A model generated the notes under the pieces. That model worked only from the letters and a program-made list of their open reading frames with translations, was not told where the DNA came from and did no database searches. Shown here in pieces: positions 49,801 through 62,500 of a DNA stretch of 64,000 bases; positions within the stretch are counted from its first letter, which is position 1; each line of letters opens with the position of its first letter. Both the position numbers and the translations under genes were made by a program. This DNA is from Pomacea canaliculata (taxonomy: Eukaryota > Mollusca > Gastropoda > Architaenioglossa > Ampullariidae). The stretch is from contig NC_037590.1 of the NCBI RefSeq assembly GCF_003073045.1, positions 17,638,778 through 17,702,777 of the forward strand. The letters are read 5' to 3'.

Positions 49801-50663
49801 GTTCCATATCCTCCTGTTCAAATGCCTTGTCATCTGGGCTTGCAGTGAGTCTTAGTCAGGGTTTGTAAGTTATATGGATTGCTCAAATCTATTCTTCCCC
49901 CAGAAGCAGTATTCACTATATTCTGCCTATTACAAGTCTTGTGTCTACACTGTTGAATGGTCTATTTTGATGTGGGTATAAATGTGGCCCAATGTTTGAA
50001 GAGTACTTCTGGGGGAGATTCCTTTCCTGGTGTAGTTTATTACTCATTTTGAGATGTACTAAAAACCACTGACCATTATCTGGTTTTGGTTTGTTATAAA
50101 AATGTTCAACCAAGCCTTTTCATGTCTGATGTACCACAGTTAATATAGATTTCTATTTCTTGGAGCACTGCAACAACATCATCATCAATGTGGCAACAAT
50201 AGCACAAATACATCAGCAGCAACACCACAAGCACAAAACCAACAACAATGATACACCAGCAACATTAGCAATAAAACAGCAGCAACTATTAAAATGATAT
50301 AGCAGTAACAATAATTGTAGTATCTACAACAATGTAGCATCAACAATAATACAGCAGAAATAACTACAACTATAGCAACAACAACAAAAGATTTAACTTC
50401 TTTTTTGTCATGGACTTGTGTTATTAGAGTATTATTGACATTTTGTTCTTTTATTTGCAGTATTCAAGGCATTAACCATGCGCACCGTGCATGGCCGACT
50501 CATATTCCACACTTGGCAAGAGATAGAGAAGCTAGTGGCTGAGAAAAAGATTGATGTCAAGAAAGTTGTTTCTCATCGTTTCCCAATGTCCAAGTTTGAA
50601 GATGCTTTCAAGGCCTTGTTCAGTGGAGAAGCATGCAAGATTTTGATGGATCCTACAAAATAG
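46813..50663 (+). CDS. Zinc-dependent threonine 3-dehydrogenase-like (medium-chain), two frame breaks
   Basis: Medium-chain zinc dehydrogenase, closest to bacterial L-threonine 3-dehydrogenase (threonine + NAD+ to 2-amino-3-ketobutyrate). Exons: 46813-47136, 47422-47549, 48002-48152, 48565-48661, 49320-49486 and 50461-50663, all GT-AG. Expected product 355 aa. Motifs: AICGSD and GHECAG (catalytic zinc Cys and His/Glu), CGECYQCKYEDGAIC (structural zinc), GGCSEY, TGCGPVGLFA (NAD-binding), and a C-terminal HTWQEIEKLV and ILMDPTK. Exon 1 needs a one-base shift at an AAAA run (about 46990-46993, between YKWDSVAK and VIATIPF). Exon 5 needs a shift near 49460-49472, between KQPLH and VLQDI. Splice sites and all motifs are otherwise intact, so this is either a young pseudogene or a correct gene with assembly indels. 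ATG chosen just after a likely acceptor at 46800. Confidence 0.85.
50165..50395. repeat. AAC/CAG-rich low-complexity tract
   Basis: Irregular runs of aac, atc and agc triplets (caacaacatcatcatc, cagcagcaac) in the last intron of the dehydrogenase gene. Confidence 0.75.
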
Positions 50664-52877
50664 AATTTTATGGCATGTATCAGAGAGCCATTTCCGTTAG
50701 TGGGCCCTACTTAATAGACAACAATTTTTTTCTCTTTTTCTGTCCAAATGAAAAAGGAGACACAAAGGCAAGCATGTTTGCTAAAGAAAGATTTTGTTGT
50801 GCATCATTCCATCAGTGTATAAAAATTCCATCTACAAATCTTGTGGGCTTTTTTCCTTAGTTTTAGTAATAATAGAATTAATTATGCATTTCCGATTTGT
50901 ACTGTGCAGAAATAAAACAAAGTAAAACGCACAAATATACTCAATAATAGAATTTTTTTTTAAAAAAAATAGCTTGCATAAATTGACCAAAGCATTGACA
51001 AACAAATATACACAGATGCAACAGCACAACGTCAATGGTTCAGGATCTTGCAGTCCAGGCAAGGACTGCATAGTCTCTAAAGGCGAAAAAGGTTAAAATT
51101 TGCAGTAAATTGGAGAGAATCCCAAAATTTCAGAAAAGAGGACCACATTTTAAAAGTATATTTCTTTTGAACAATTTCGTGAGTTTTCATTGGCATAAGG
51201 AGGAAGCAGTATTAAATAACATTTCATTATAATTATTAGAAATAATTATATAACAGCAAACAGCTTCTAATACCTATTTCAACGTTTATCTGTTGCAAAC
51301 ACCAATTTTATACAAGAAGATGAGGAACAAAGGATTTCTGGTGGCTATAACATTTAAACTTTTTAATATCAACTAAAACAGATAATTAGCTGCCACTTTA
51401 AAAGAATATTCTGTATAAAGATTTTAAATAATAATTGAATCTTTTGTCTTATAATTCCAGTAGGATGCTACTTTATACCTTGCATACTTTCATAATATTG
51501 GAATGCCTGCAAATTTAGTGCACGAGAGAGATGTTTCTCCCATTGACCTCCAGCATTTTTGACACATTAGTAAACTTTAAAGTTTAGCATTAAAACTTTA
51601 ATAACCTTAATATATGTTCGTACTGATGAGACTGCAATTTAAAAAAGATTAAAAAAAAGTTGACAAATGACAAAAAGAATATTATGGTTGAGAGTATGGA
51701 GATCATGTAAACCATTAAGAAATTTCAAACCATCATTTCTTGCAGATGTTTGATGGAGTTAATTACAGGTTATTTAAATTCCCTACCACTCTATATATCG
51801 TCCTCACACAACCAGGCTCTGACATCTGCCTGTTTACCATGCTGGTAACTTTATTCTGATTGCCTCGGAAGTTGCTGGTGGATCATAAAATACTGATATA
51901 TGAACCTCTCTTCCTGCTGAAGGGTTTTAATTAGATGGACAGGCATCCCCAGATTTGCTACTTCCTATTTTTTTTTTTTTTTTTTGTATGCGAGGAATTC
52001 GATCTCTATACCATCAGCTATGAACACTTTCGCTGTGAACCACGGCAGTAATTTCCTGCTGTTTTAATTCTGGTAAATCCCTCTGTACCATGGCTGTACA
52101 AGTTGGTGGTAAAACAGGGAACACGCTTCCAGTCGATGTCGTTTTGCTGTCGTCATAGCACAGCGGAACTAGGTCATGCGAGACGGCACATGCTGCTGGC
52201 AAATTGAGGCACCCATGACACATACACAATAATATTAATGAAGAGGAGCTTAAGCATGCATATCTCCTCCCATGATGCTCTTCGTCAGTTGATAATAAAG
52301 CCAGGACTAACGTCTGAAGCGTGTGACAGTAGTTTTGTCACGCAGGTACGGTCCAGGTGTGTCATTCTGTTCGCGCCCTAACTGTGCTGCGTGTACTTTT
52401 TTTCCTATACTCCTCCACAGGTATAAACGGACTCCGATCAATACACAGGTAAAGCAGTTCAGCTCGGGTCTGGTCGCACGGTGACTTCAATCACGCTTTT
52501 TTTTTTCAATCCAAAGCCAGCGGCTTCATATATACCTCGGTGCAGTCTCGATTTCTCCAGCTAGGCGCGCGCGAGAGAGGGGAAGTGGGGGGTAGGTGGG
52601 GTCGTAGAAACTCCACCACCACCACCACACACAAGCCTTTATACTCTTACTCGCCATATGCCGTTTGCCAGCGGGGAGAGCCTCTACCTACCCTGCGTAG
52701 AGGTGCTTTGAGGCGAGGTAGACATTACGAGAATTCTTCTTGTGATACCGCTGGAGCGTCCAGGCAGTGCAATCGCATGCACACGCGTGCACGCGCGCGA
52801 GATTGAGCGAGTGGAGCATCGCGCGGAGTTTTGAATTACAACTACCAGCGTGTCCGCTCTCTCATGTTTCACGGCCC
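50664..52877. other. Intergenic: dehydrogenase 3' flank and calpain promoter region
   Basis: No supported ORF. The right third turns G+C-rich: a cgcgcgcgagagag tract at about 52565, a CCA run at about 52612, and an alternating purine-pyrimidine stretch (cacgcgtgcacgcgcgcg) just before the calpain start, consistent with a CpG-rich promoter and 5' UTR. Confidence 0.45.
50911..50916 (+). terminator. Threonine dehydrogenase poly(A) signal
   Basis: AATAAA about 250 nt past the stop codon. Confidence 0.55.
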
Positions 52878-53479
52878 ATGATGGCTACACGAAGTAAAAC
52901 AGCGATGCCAAAGGATTTCCACTCTCTTCGGGCAGAACTGCGAACAGCCAAGTCTTACTTCAAAGACCCCGACTTCCCTCCCGATAATAGGTCACTCTAC
53001 TTCAGTGGACGTGTACCCGAGAATATAGGACAGGTCAAGTGGAGGCGAGCGAAGGTAAGAAAGTATATATCTTTTGGTAGGACAGCGGCAGTGGAGATTT
53101 GGGTTTGCAGGTATACAACCCAGCGAAGGATGGCGGTTAATTTGAAAGGGTAGTGAAGCGTGTGCGATGAGTAAAATGAGCATTTGTTTGAACGTTGACA
53201 ATGCGCTATTTTTTATATTAACCGTAAGAACGATGGTATATCTATATCCATACATCGAATCTATAATCGTCGATCGACAGAGCACTCGATCCTTCCTCCT
53301 AGCTATGGTAAGATAAGCTTAAGTTTGCAGACTGTCACTCAGTGGCTTTGACATTAGTGCATGTCACCACCACAATTTTATTTCCTTCTGTTGGACATGT
53401 GACATGGAGATAAACTAGCGACCATAGCGAAAGCCTGAAGATTGCGCTAACCTCATACACACAAACAAGCACGCACGTT

Positions 53480-53517
<38 letters not shown>

Positions 53518-56500
53518 TAGCGTAACTTTGTCGCTGTACAGTCACTGTTCACGAACTAGATACGACACACTTCAGTAACCACTTAGTGGAGAGTTGACTG
53601 TTTGCAAAGCTCTTCGGTCTAGCTTATCTTGTCCCCAGTTCATACCCGCTTTGTACCTCATCACGTTCTTTATTGCGTGCTTTTTTGTTTATTTTTTGGC
53701 TCTTTGTGTAAAGATTGGATCAAGTGGCAATTGAAGTATTAAAAGCATATTAATTTAACTGTTTTATGCATCACTCGTAGATTTGAATTTTTTGAAGGCA
53801 TATCTAATGCGCATTAAAGGTATGAAATACTAAAGGCTGCATTATTGCTCGATGGTATTGAAACCATGTATGCATTTTGGCGAATAATAACAAAAAATAA
53901 TAAAAATTTTGATTCAAATATTGCTGTTCATGAACTTTCAACCTTACTTTCATTGTTGATAGGGTTGTGCCTGATGTTAAATCTTAGCTGAGCAGAAGTA
54001 TTACGATCAGTACATCGGGCGGTCAACTAAATGCTTAATCGTAAAACTTTCAGCTCTAGAATTTTGTGTAATCCTTCCCATCTACAAATTAAACCGCCTA
54101 TGCCAGATCCGTTCTATGCAACCCGGTCCTCCTTCCTTCGGTCCGTAACACAACAACAAAGGCAACGCCATTGAGATGTCTTTAGTGTGTCTGCGCTTGG
54201 ATTAAAATACGTATTCGCTCACAAGATCCTTTGGTGTTTACAAGAAAGAGTTTCGGTCAAGCCACTGTAGGCCTTTAGAAATGTTAGTGTACCCCTGCTC
54301 TACATGTGGGCCTTGCAGGGTCTGTGGGGTGTAGGTGAGAAAGAAGTGTGTTCATGCAGCTGTTCAGATAGCGTCCTAAACCTTCCATCTTTGTCCATAC
54401 ACACACAGGAACCCACTCATATTTCACACACACATGAGGGAAAGTTTGAGTGTTCTATGTGTAGTTGGGGGAGGGTGTTGAGAAAAAACGAGAAACCTTT
54501 CACAGCTGTCTTCTGCAATAGGACTTATGATCATGGTAACTGCTGCACGGGTAAATAGCGCTAGAAACATTAAAGGAATCAAACCCGCGGCCCATCATGA
54601 AGGGTTTTTTTTTCTGAATAAAGGTATGCTGTAAATCAGGATACATGTGACAAAGATAGCACTAAGCAGAGCGAAAATAACTCCCGCCACCACCACTCCT
54701 AATTTCCCGGCAATACATCTTTCTAAATGTTTGCATGCAGCTGGCAGAAAGTCGCTCCGTTCTTTGGTTTCCGTAGCACACGACTATCGGGGTGTATGCT
54801 GCAAGGGACAGTTGTTGTTGTTGATGATGATGATGATGATGATGATGATTTATTGATTGATTGATGATTGATTGATTGATGATTGATTGATGATGATGAT
54901 GATTTCACTAACGCAGCTGGTCGTAACCACATTGCTAAACAGGGAAAAGCTTTGTGTTGCAAACCGTCCGCAAAATGCAAGGATAGTTTTTTCTGCCCCA
55001 CTTCCCCTAACGAAAGAGAGAAAGACAGAGAAACACAGTTCTATAGGTCATGGAATATCGTGTCAGATCGATCCAATGATAGAGGGAAGAAGTGTGGGGG
55101 TTGGCAGGAGGCTGTCATGAGTGGCTCTGGCTGATAGCTCGCCATCAGTCTGCAAAAATTAACGGAACCGTCAATTAGATGTCGGCGATCAAGGGATAGT
55201 AGAGGGCTTCAGCATTGTGATAACTGCAGTCTTCCGAACGGAAATCCGGATAAAAATAGTCACGGGATAAAGTGATTACAGACCTGCTACATCACCGAAA
55301 AGAAAACAATAAACAATGCTTGGAAGTTATTTTTAAGTATGGCTATACAATTTTAATCACAAGCTGTAACACAACAATTCGTATTCCTTGTTTCGTGGTG
55401 GTGAAGAAGATCATCACAATCATTGTCATTGTTTAACAAGAGTTGAACATCACAGCACGGTGAATGTCAAAAGATATTATAACAGGCAGAATAATATGCT
55501 AAAAATCCTTAAGAGATTTGGTAAAAGTACTGAAACCAATGTAGATGAAAAACGACAGTAAAAAGATGTCGGTGAAAAAGAAGTAAGAGAGAGAGAAGGA
55601 AGACATTTGTAATCTGAAACACACTGCAGTGAAAGGTTTAGCAGGCTCTGTCGATCACACCCAAGCACGCGCTCGACTGCAATCTTATTTTCCTAGGGAA
55701 GGAACTTTTGCCAGAGTTTTGTGGGCACCACCTGTGATTTACCACAGAGGAGAGTCTTTTCACCGTTCAGATTTTTTTCTCCTCCCTTTTCCTCTCCTCC
55801 TTCTCTTTTTGTTTGCTTCCCCTATCCCACCTCACCTTTTCCTTGCGATCTCATCTTTAAGAGTAATCCACTTGAACAGCTAGCCAAGAAAGACTGGTTC
55901 TTTGAAAAATATTCGATGTTATCCTCGAGCATGTAGGGGAAGAAATACATTATAAAACACAATACTACTTTTTCTTTTCTGCCTTGAGAATCTCTTGACA
56001 CAATCTCTCTCTCACATGTAGACAGTTAAGCAAAGTAAATAGAAACGATGAATTTAACATTTTATTTTTTTCTTGGACATTCCCAGCAATTTAAGGACAT
56101 CTTTAGAGTAAGAAATCTAGGATTACAGATATATCAAAAGGAAAGGCCCATGCCGAACTGCATCAGGGTTCGTATCGCTCTCCTCATATTTAAAAGTGTT
56201 CGCCAAATAGTTGTTACAGGACTGGCTGCCCTGCCGTATGTAGCCTTAGTCGCTGGCTCGGCGTTTCACCCCTACTTCCCTCGTCACATCGTTAACCCTT
56301 AATTAAGAAGGCAAATATTTATCTACGGAAAAATGTATGACGATCTAAACGCCCTGTCCTCATACAACAGCTCGTTTCGGTTTAGTTTAACAATAGCAAG
56401 TTAATCCCTCATTTAGCAATCATGAAGAAGCATCTGGCTGGGGTGGTAAACAACTAACATGCAGAGAGAGAGAGCATTGAAAGTTTCACTGGGGTGGTAA

Positions 56501-59500
56501 ACAATTAACATGCAGAGAGAGAGAGAGCAATGAAATTTTCCCTGGGGTAGTAAACGACTATTCTACAAAGAGAGAGAGAGAGCAATGAATTTTTCACTGG
56601 GATGGTAAACAACAGATCTGCAGAGAGAGGTAGAGCTTTAAAATGTTCACGGTTACTGGCTGCAATGCGTTAAAAAAAATTGCTTGAGCGCAGCGCTGGG
56701 TCAGGTAACCGATGCAGGAAATGCAAGCAGTAACAGACCTGGGGTAGAAACAGTCCACACACATGGTATGCTGGCTGTGGTTTGCTCAGCCAGTTTTAGC
56801 ACAGAAAGGAATGACTGAAAAAAAAATGTCTGAACAGTCAGAGCGAATAATCTTTTTCTTTTTAGACTGACGCACAGCATGAGGAGACGTTAAGATTATT
56901 CAGAAAGCTTGAAAAAGTATAAAAGTTCATACACTTTTATTCATTTAATATATTTTTATATGGCTGCTGGCACAGACAACTTGTATTTTATATTGAGAGG
57001 ATTTTGTGTGTGTGTGTGTGAAAGAAATCAAGGAAAAAAGAGATGGAAGGAAAAATACAAAAATGACCTAGACAAGCTAACAGCCAGGGAGGCAAGCGGT
57101 CACAGAGAGTGAATCTCAGACCGAAAATTTTAGGTTCACAAATATTCATCTCTAAAAAAAGACAAATGCACACATTTAATTTCTCCCCCCCTCCTCTCTC
57201 TCTCACATGGTTAACATTATTGTCTGGTTTGAGCTGATCCTGTAAAGGTTGTAGGCTGTAGACGTGAATGATTTTTAATTGCCCACCTGCAACAAATACT
57301 TTGCATTGTATTACATTTTTCTGTATTATTACTGTCACTAAAAAGCTGAAGGTTTGATATTTTTTTTCTTAGGATATTTTCAAGAACCCTCGGTTTGTCG
57401 TTGAAGGAGCACAGCGTCATGACCTGGACCAGGGCTCTCTGGGTAAGTATGATTGTGTTCTGTCGTAAGCCATGTTTGTTTTTGTTTGATCCTTATTTAG
57501 CTCGTGCATGATGGGTACCAAATAATCTGTGTGTGGGAATATATCGAGAACGTAAAGGATGTGTTCTCTCATTTGTAGCTTAGAGCTTCACCTCATTATC
57601 AGAAAGTCATTTAAACCTCACAAGTCCTTTAAATGTTAACTGTATATCGAGTTTATGTTTCTCGGTAGTGGCTCATTAAATCTCTCCAACCACAAGCACA
57701 ACGGTCGTAGTGTAACCCACAATGAAGTTATCAGCTGATTTATTTTCCTCGATCCTTCTGAAGCCAACTCCTTCGAAAGGTCGTCACTGTCTAGGAAGGC
57801 ATCAGGGGATTTATTTTCCCATGTCTTCTTAATACCATCTTTTCCAGAACAAAACCACTTGGGAGTAAACAGGCGATTTTCTTCTGTTCCTGATTATTGA
57901 ACAACGGGGATTCAGTTAATTACTCGGTAATCACGTGGTTGCTCTAAATTTAATACTGTTCAGTCGAGATGACATGTGAAGGAAATACTGTAAGTAAAAC
58001 CTCTTTAGCACTATCACAAAATTAGCATGGGCCAGGCCAGATGTTAAATGGAGATTGCTGAACTCCGGAAAAGTTTTAGACATTAAGTAGGTAGCTCAAA
58101 GTCTCCCTGACCCCGCAGTTCTTGGATTTTGTGGTGTCGAGAAAATGTCATCACACTGAATCCATGTCAATAACCAGATATGTCAGTGTGTGCGTGCGTG
58201 TGTCTGTCGGAAAGAGAGATTGTAGATGTGTAGTTTTGGTGGTCGAATATCAATACTGATAAATTTTATTTATGAATGTTTTCACTTCTAAATTTTTTTT
58301 AAGCCCGCGAAAAATTAGAATGAAAGTGTATATGTTTTCAGGTTCTAATTCTCTCTTTGTATTTGTGCGCGCGTGTTTGCGCGTGTGTGTGCGCGAGAGA
58401 GCGCGGTCCCCTTGTTTGATCTTGGCTTCACGTCTTCGGTGTGTGAAGGTGTCATCACACACGTTGCCTTGTTTTTTTGGGAGAATGTCCATCGTCCCAA
58501 GGGTTACTGCACAGACTGTTGACCTCTCACGTTTGACATGCGCTTTATATCACGTGTCTTGTCGACCAGAAACTGAGCAGGACTAGGGCAGCGTGGGCGA
58601 GAAACTGATAATAGTCTGACACACTTGCGAAATTTCTTCTTCTTACATTCCCACAGCCACGGACCGGAATGTACCGGTAGGTTCGTGCCCATGGCATGTT
58701 CAGGTACTCTTACCTTTCGCCGAATTGAGGACAGTTCCTTATGTACACTGGAGTTTGTTCTCCTCTGTTGACCATACCTGTGTAGGCGTTTTTTGTTTTG
58801 TTGAGGGTTTTTCCCCTCAGACCAACTGTCAGCAAAACGGTGATACAGCATACGCTACATACTGCGAATGAGACCAGGGTCAGCCGAGTGTTAGAAAGTT
58901 AGAGAATTATTAATATTTATTTACGAGAGTAAAACAAAAGTTATGTTTTGTCCTCGATCTTTCTAAATCACGGAGATGCGCACGTGTGGGTTGATATCAT
59001 TTCTGTAATAAAGATAAAAATTAAAGAGACTGCTTTTACTTAAAGCCTTGGGGAACCTCTCATGTGTATGTTCACGCTTCTAGCAGAGACAATGTTTTAT
59101 TTACGGCTTTCAGCTTTAACCTGCATTTAAGAATCATTTAGCAGCGTTCTTTGAACCACAGAACTACTTCCTTTGTGGAATTATTTATATCTTATGGATC
59201 CCTTTTTTTGTTTGTTTGTTAAACGACGCAATAGTGGAAGTAAGTCATCGAAGGGTAGCAGAAAAATGTGGGATACACCTTATAGGACACTGAACTACTT
59301 GGAGGGCTGATAACCCGACACCTAAAAATCAAGTCTGTGTTTTCACAGTGAAAGTGTTCCTGTGTCAGCTGAAGTCGCTGCCAGGTGCCGATGTCCATCC
59401 CAGGTGGTGTCAGGCGGTCACTGTGTTCACTACCGAATCCGTGTAAACAGAATCTACACTGAAGTATTAATGTTTTACAAGAGTGTTTTACGCAGCCGCT

Positions 59501-62500
59501 ACATACATTCCAGCAGTTAACGCAGGCGCCCTCGCGCGCACACACACACAGATGAAGGGCATGGGTAACGTGGGCAGAGTGGTCAGAACAGCATGCCTAG
59601 TTATCGCAGGGATGAGTAAAAAAAAAATCACATATCCTCTCGTCTGTATGCATTCTCACTCTTCGTGAACATACTATACACAGCCGGCGACGACGGGCGG
59701 AACCACAAATATTTTGTACGTGTGCGCGCGTCTGTGCGAAAGTGCGCTCGCCGATGTCAGAGTTGTCCGTGCATCACGTAGTTCACTCCCCTTTCCCCAC
59801 CTCCGCGGACTGGGGTGGAATTTCAAAAGAACAGAAGTTCCACTGTTGCGCCAGGACTCGTGTTTACACTGGGATTTTCGGTACGTCTCTCGAGTTCGGG
59901 CCAAAAGTTTTTACATTATCACATTTACTTACCCAAGAGAGCGATGCTGGGTGCAAAATATTCAGTTCTTAAAGCCCGCCTCCTATAATATGAACCAGAA
60001 GTGTGGGTTATCTATAGCATACAAGAGGAGAAAGAAGGGAGAAGAAAAAAGAAAAAAAAAAGAAAAAAAAAAAATTTCTTGCTGCCACGACATACACGAC
60101 AAAAGTACATTGTCACTTTTTCAGGAAATTGCTGGTTCGTGGCGGGGGCAGCAACTCTAGCTACAAGCGACAAAGCTTTGTTCGAGAGAGTTGTTCCGCC
60201 TGATCAGGATTTCGACGCTAGTTACGCAGGTATGCGGGTTATTTACCATTACTGGCCAAAACAGAATGATTGAAGACAAAGTGAAGACCTTAAATATGTG
60301 ATGAAGGATTATTTAGTAATTTTTAAATTAACGATAATATTTTCTTTGCATGCTAATGTTTAGAAACGCGCAGTTATCATTCTTTACACAGAATAATTTC
60401 GACTCTGAAGATTTTCACGTTTTTCCTTAGATTCAGTCTTAATAGCTAGCTTCAGTGAAGTCAAGTATCTGTCTGCTGGTGACTTATTACTGTACCTGCT
60501 ATTAATTATATTTTTTGACATGTCTGTCTGTTGTGTTCGTGCGTTTGGTGACATGTCTGGAAGGCGCGTTCCGATTCAACTTCTGGTGGTATGGCACGTG
60601 GACGGAAGTCATTGTCGACGACTACCTGCCGACAGATGGTCGGGAACTCATTTACTGTCACAATCGAGAGCGTCCGGATGAGCTGTGGCCGCCACTGCTG
60701 GAAAAGGCGTATGCCAAGTAAGTATGACGTCCGTTTGGTGGATGGATAAAAGAGCTAATCTGCCTTTCTATTCTGTAGATTTAATTGAAAAAAAAATGGT
60801 TAAAGGTACGGTATCAGTGGTCCAATAAGGTAGTCGTCCACTAACCTTTTCAGGTTGTTGGAGAGTGAGGTGTTAGAGACCTCACTATTCCCGGAGGTAC
60901 CCATATCCTCTCCCTCCCTGCCTTACCTTCCCCAACTTTTGATGAAGTCAGGTACCCAATCCCGAGTGGAAGAAGGGTATTAAACCTGTGCACCTCTTGG
61001 TTCAGACACCAATCCTCTAGCCACTCGTCTATCTGCTTCCTCTAATACCATGATATAATTTCAGAAATGAGACACACATAAGCATACCTTCCTCTTTTTA
61101 CTTTCCTTCAAACAGCCAGTGCTTGCTTGTTTATCTACTTACTTAGCTACTAAGCTAATGACTAATCGTTGTCATAGGCTTCGTGGCTGTTACGAGGCCC
61201 TGGATGGGGGTAAGTTGCAGGACGCCATGGTGGACCTGACGGGTGGTATCTCGGAGGTCATCAGCCTGGAGGACAAGAACAAAGTGACCTATGAGCTCTA
61301 CGACCTGCTTCTGTGCTCTTTCTCTATGAAGTCCATGCTGGGGGCCGCCATCTTTGTAAGTGATGCATATTGACTTGAAGTGTTGTGGGCCTCGTTGTTC
61401 CGCGTTTCAATGTTCTTTCTCAGTCAGAAGATTTAATGGAGCGCGCAAAGGTAACTTTTCAAAACAGAAACGACGATTTTACTATTGTCCCTTGAGATAA
61501 ACACATTTTCCACGAAACTGAAATTGTAGCGAAAAATCTCGAAAGAATGTTCAGGAATTGTAACAATCAAGAAGAGAACGAACAAAACATGAGAAACTGA
61601 CTTGTTTCCAGCGTCCAGAAGGCTCCACGGAGTCGGAGGTGGAGATGTCGAATGGCCTGTACATGGGCCATGCCTACAGCATCACGGGTTTCCAACAGGT
61701 AACATGATAAAATGACTAAGTGGATAAGGGAAAGTTATATGTGCAAGTGTTTGTTTTTTTTGGTTTTTTTTTGTTTGTTTTTTGTTGTTGTTGTTGTTGT
61801 TGTTGTTGTTTTGGCTACTTCAGTTTTGACGGTAACTTCCTTCGGAGATTTATTTAAATAACAAAGTGGACAGGAGTAGGAGAGCTATAAGTACCTGGAT
61901 AGACTCACTGTAACGGTTACACTGAGGTACCTGTCTAGAGTCGCTGCAAGGGCAACATTAAGATACCTGGTTAGACTCACTGTAACGGCTATTCTAAGAT
62001 ACTTGGTGAGACTCGCTGTAACACAGAACTTTTTTTACTCGCAGCTGAAGACAAGCAAGAGCGTGGTGCGGCTGATGCGGTTAAGAAACCCTTGGGGCCG
62101 AGGAGAGTGGAATGGCGCCTGGTCAGACAAGTGAGTAGTTGCAGCATCTTCTTGTCTCACTCAGCTTGCATTGTACCCTACTTGACAACCACACATTTCC
62201 CAAGGGTCCTGCGATGAAAAAAAAGTGAAACTGTCGTAGTCTTGTCTCTGTGAGCTTGTGTTGCTCTATTCATAGTCTTCCTTTTTCATTGTTCTTAAAT
62301 TTCCTCTGTGTTTGTGTGTGGGGAGGGGTTGGTTAGTAATTAAGCTGTTGAAGGGTTTCCTGATGAATAATCATCAGATGATCTCTTACTGGTACACACT
62401 GTGTACATTTTGCAGTATGAAGTCCTCAGACAGCATGTCACATTATTAGGTGAAGTACTCGGCCTTTTTATTGCATCGTCGTTATGTCAGTTGTTGTGTT

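Noticed and set aside
52767-52877. In-frame ATG upstream of the calpain start
   Set aside because: It would add a Cys/His/Arg-rich leader from the CpG-rich promoter that calpains do not have; the MMATRSK start fits better.
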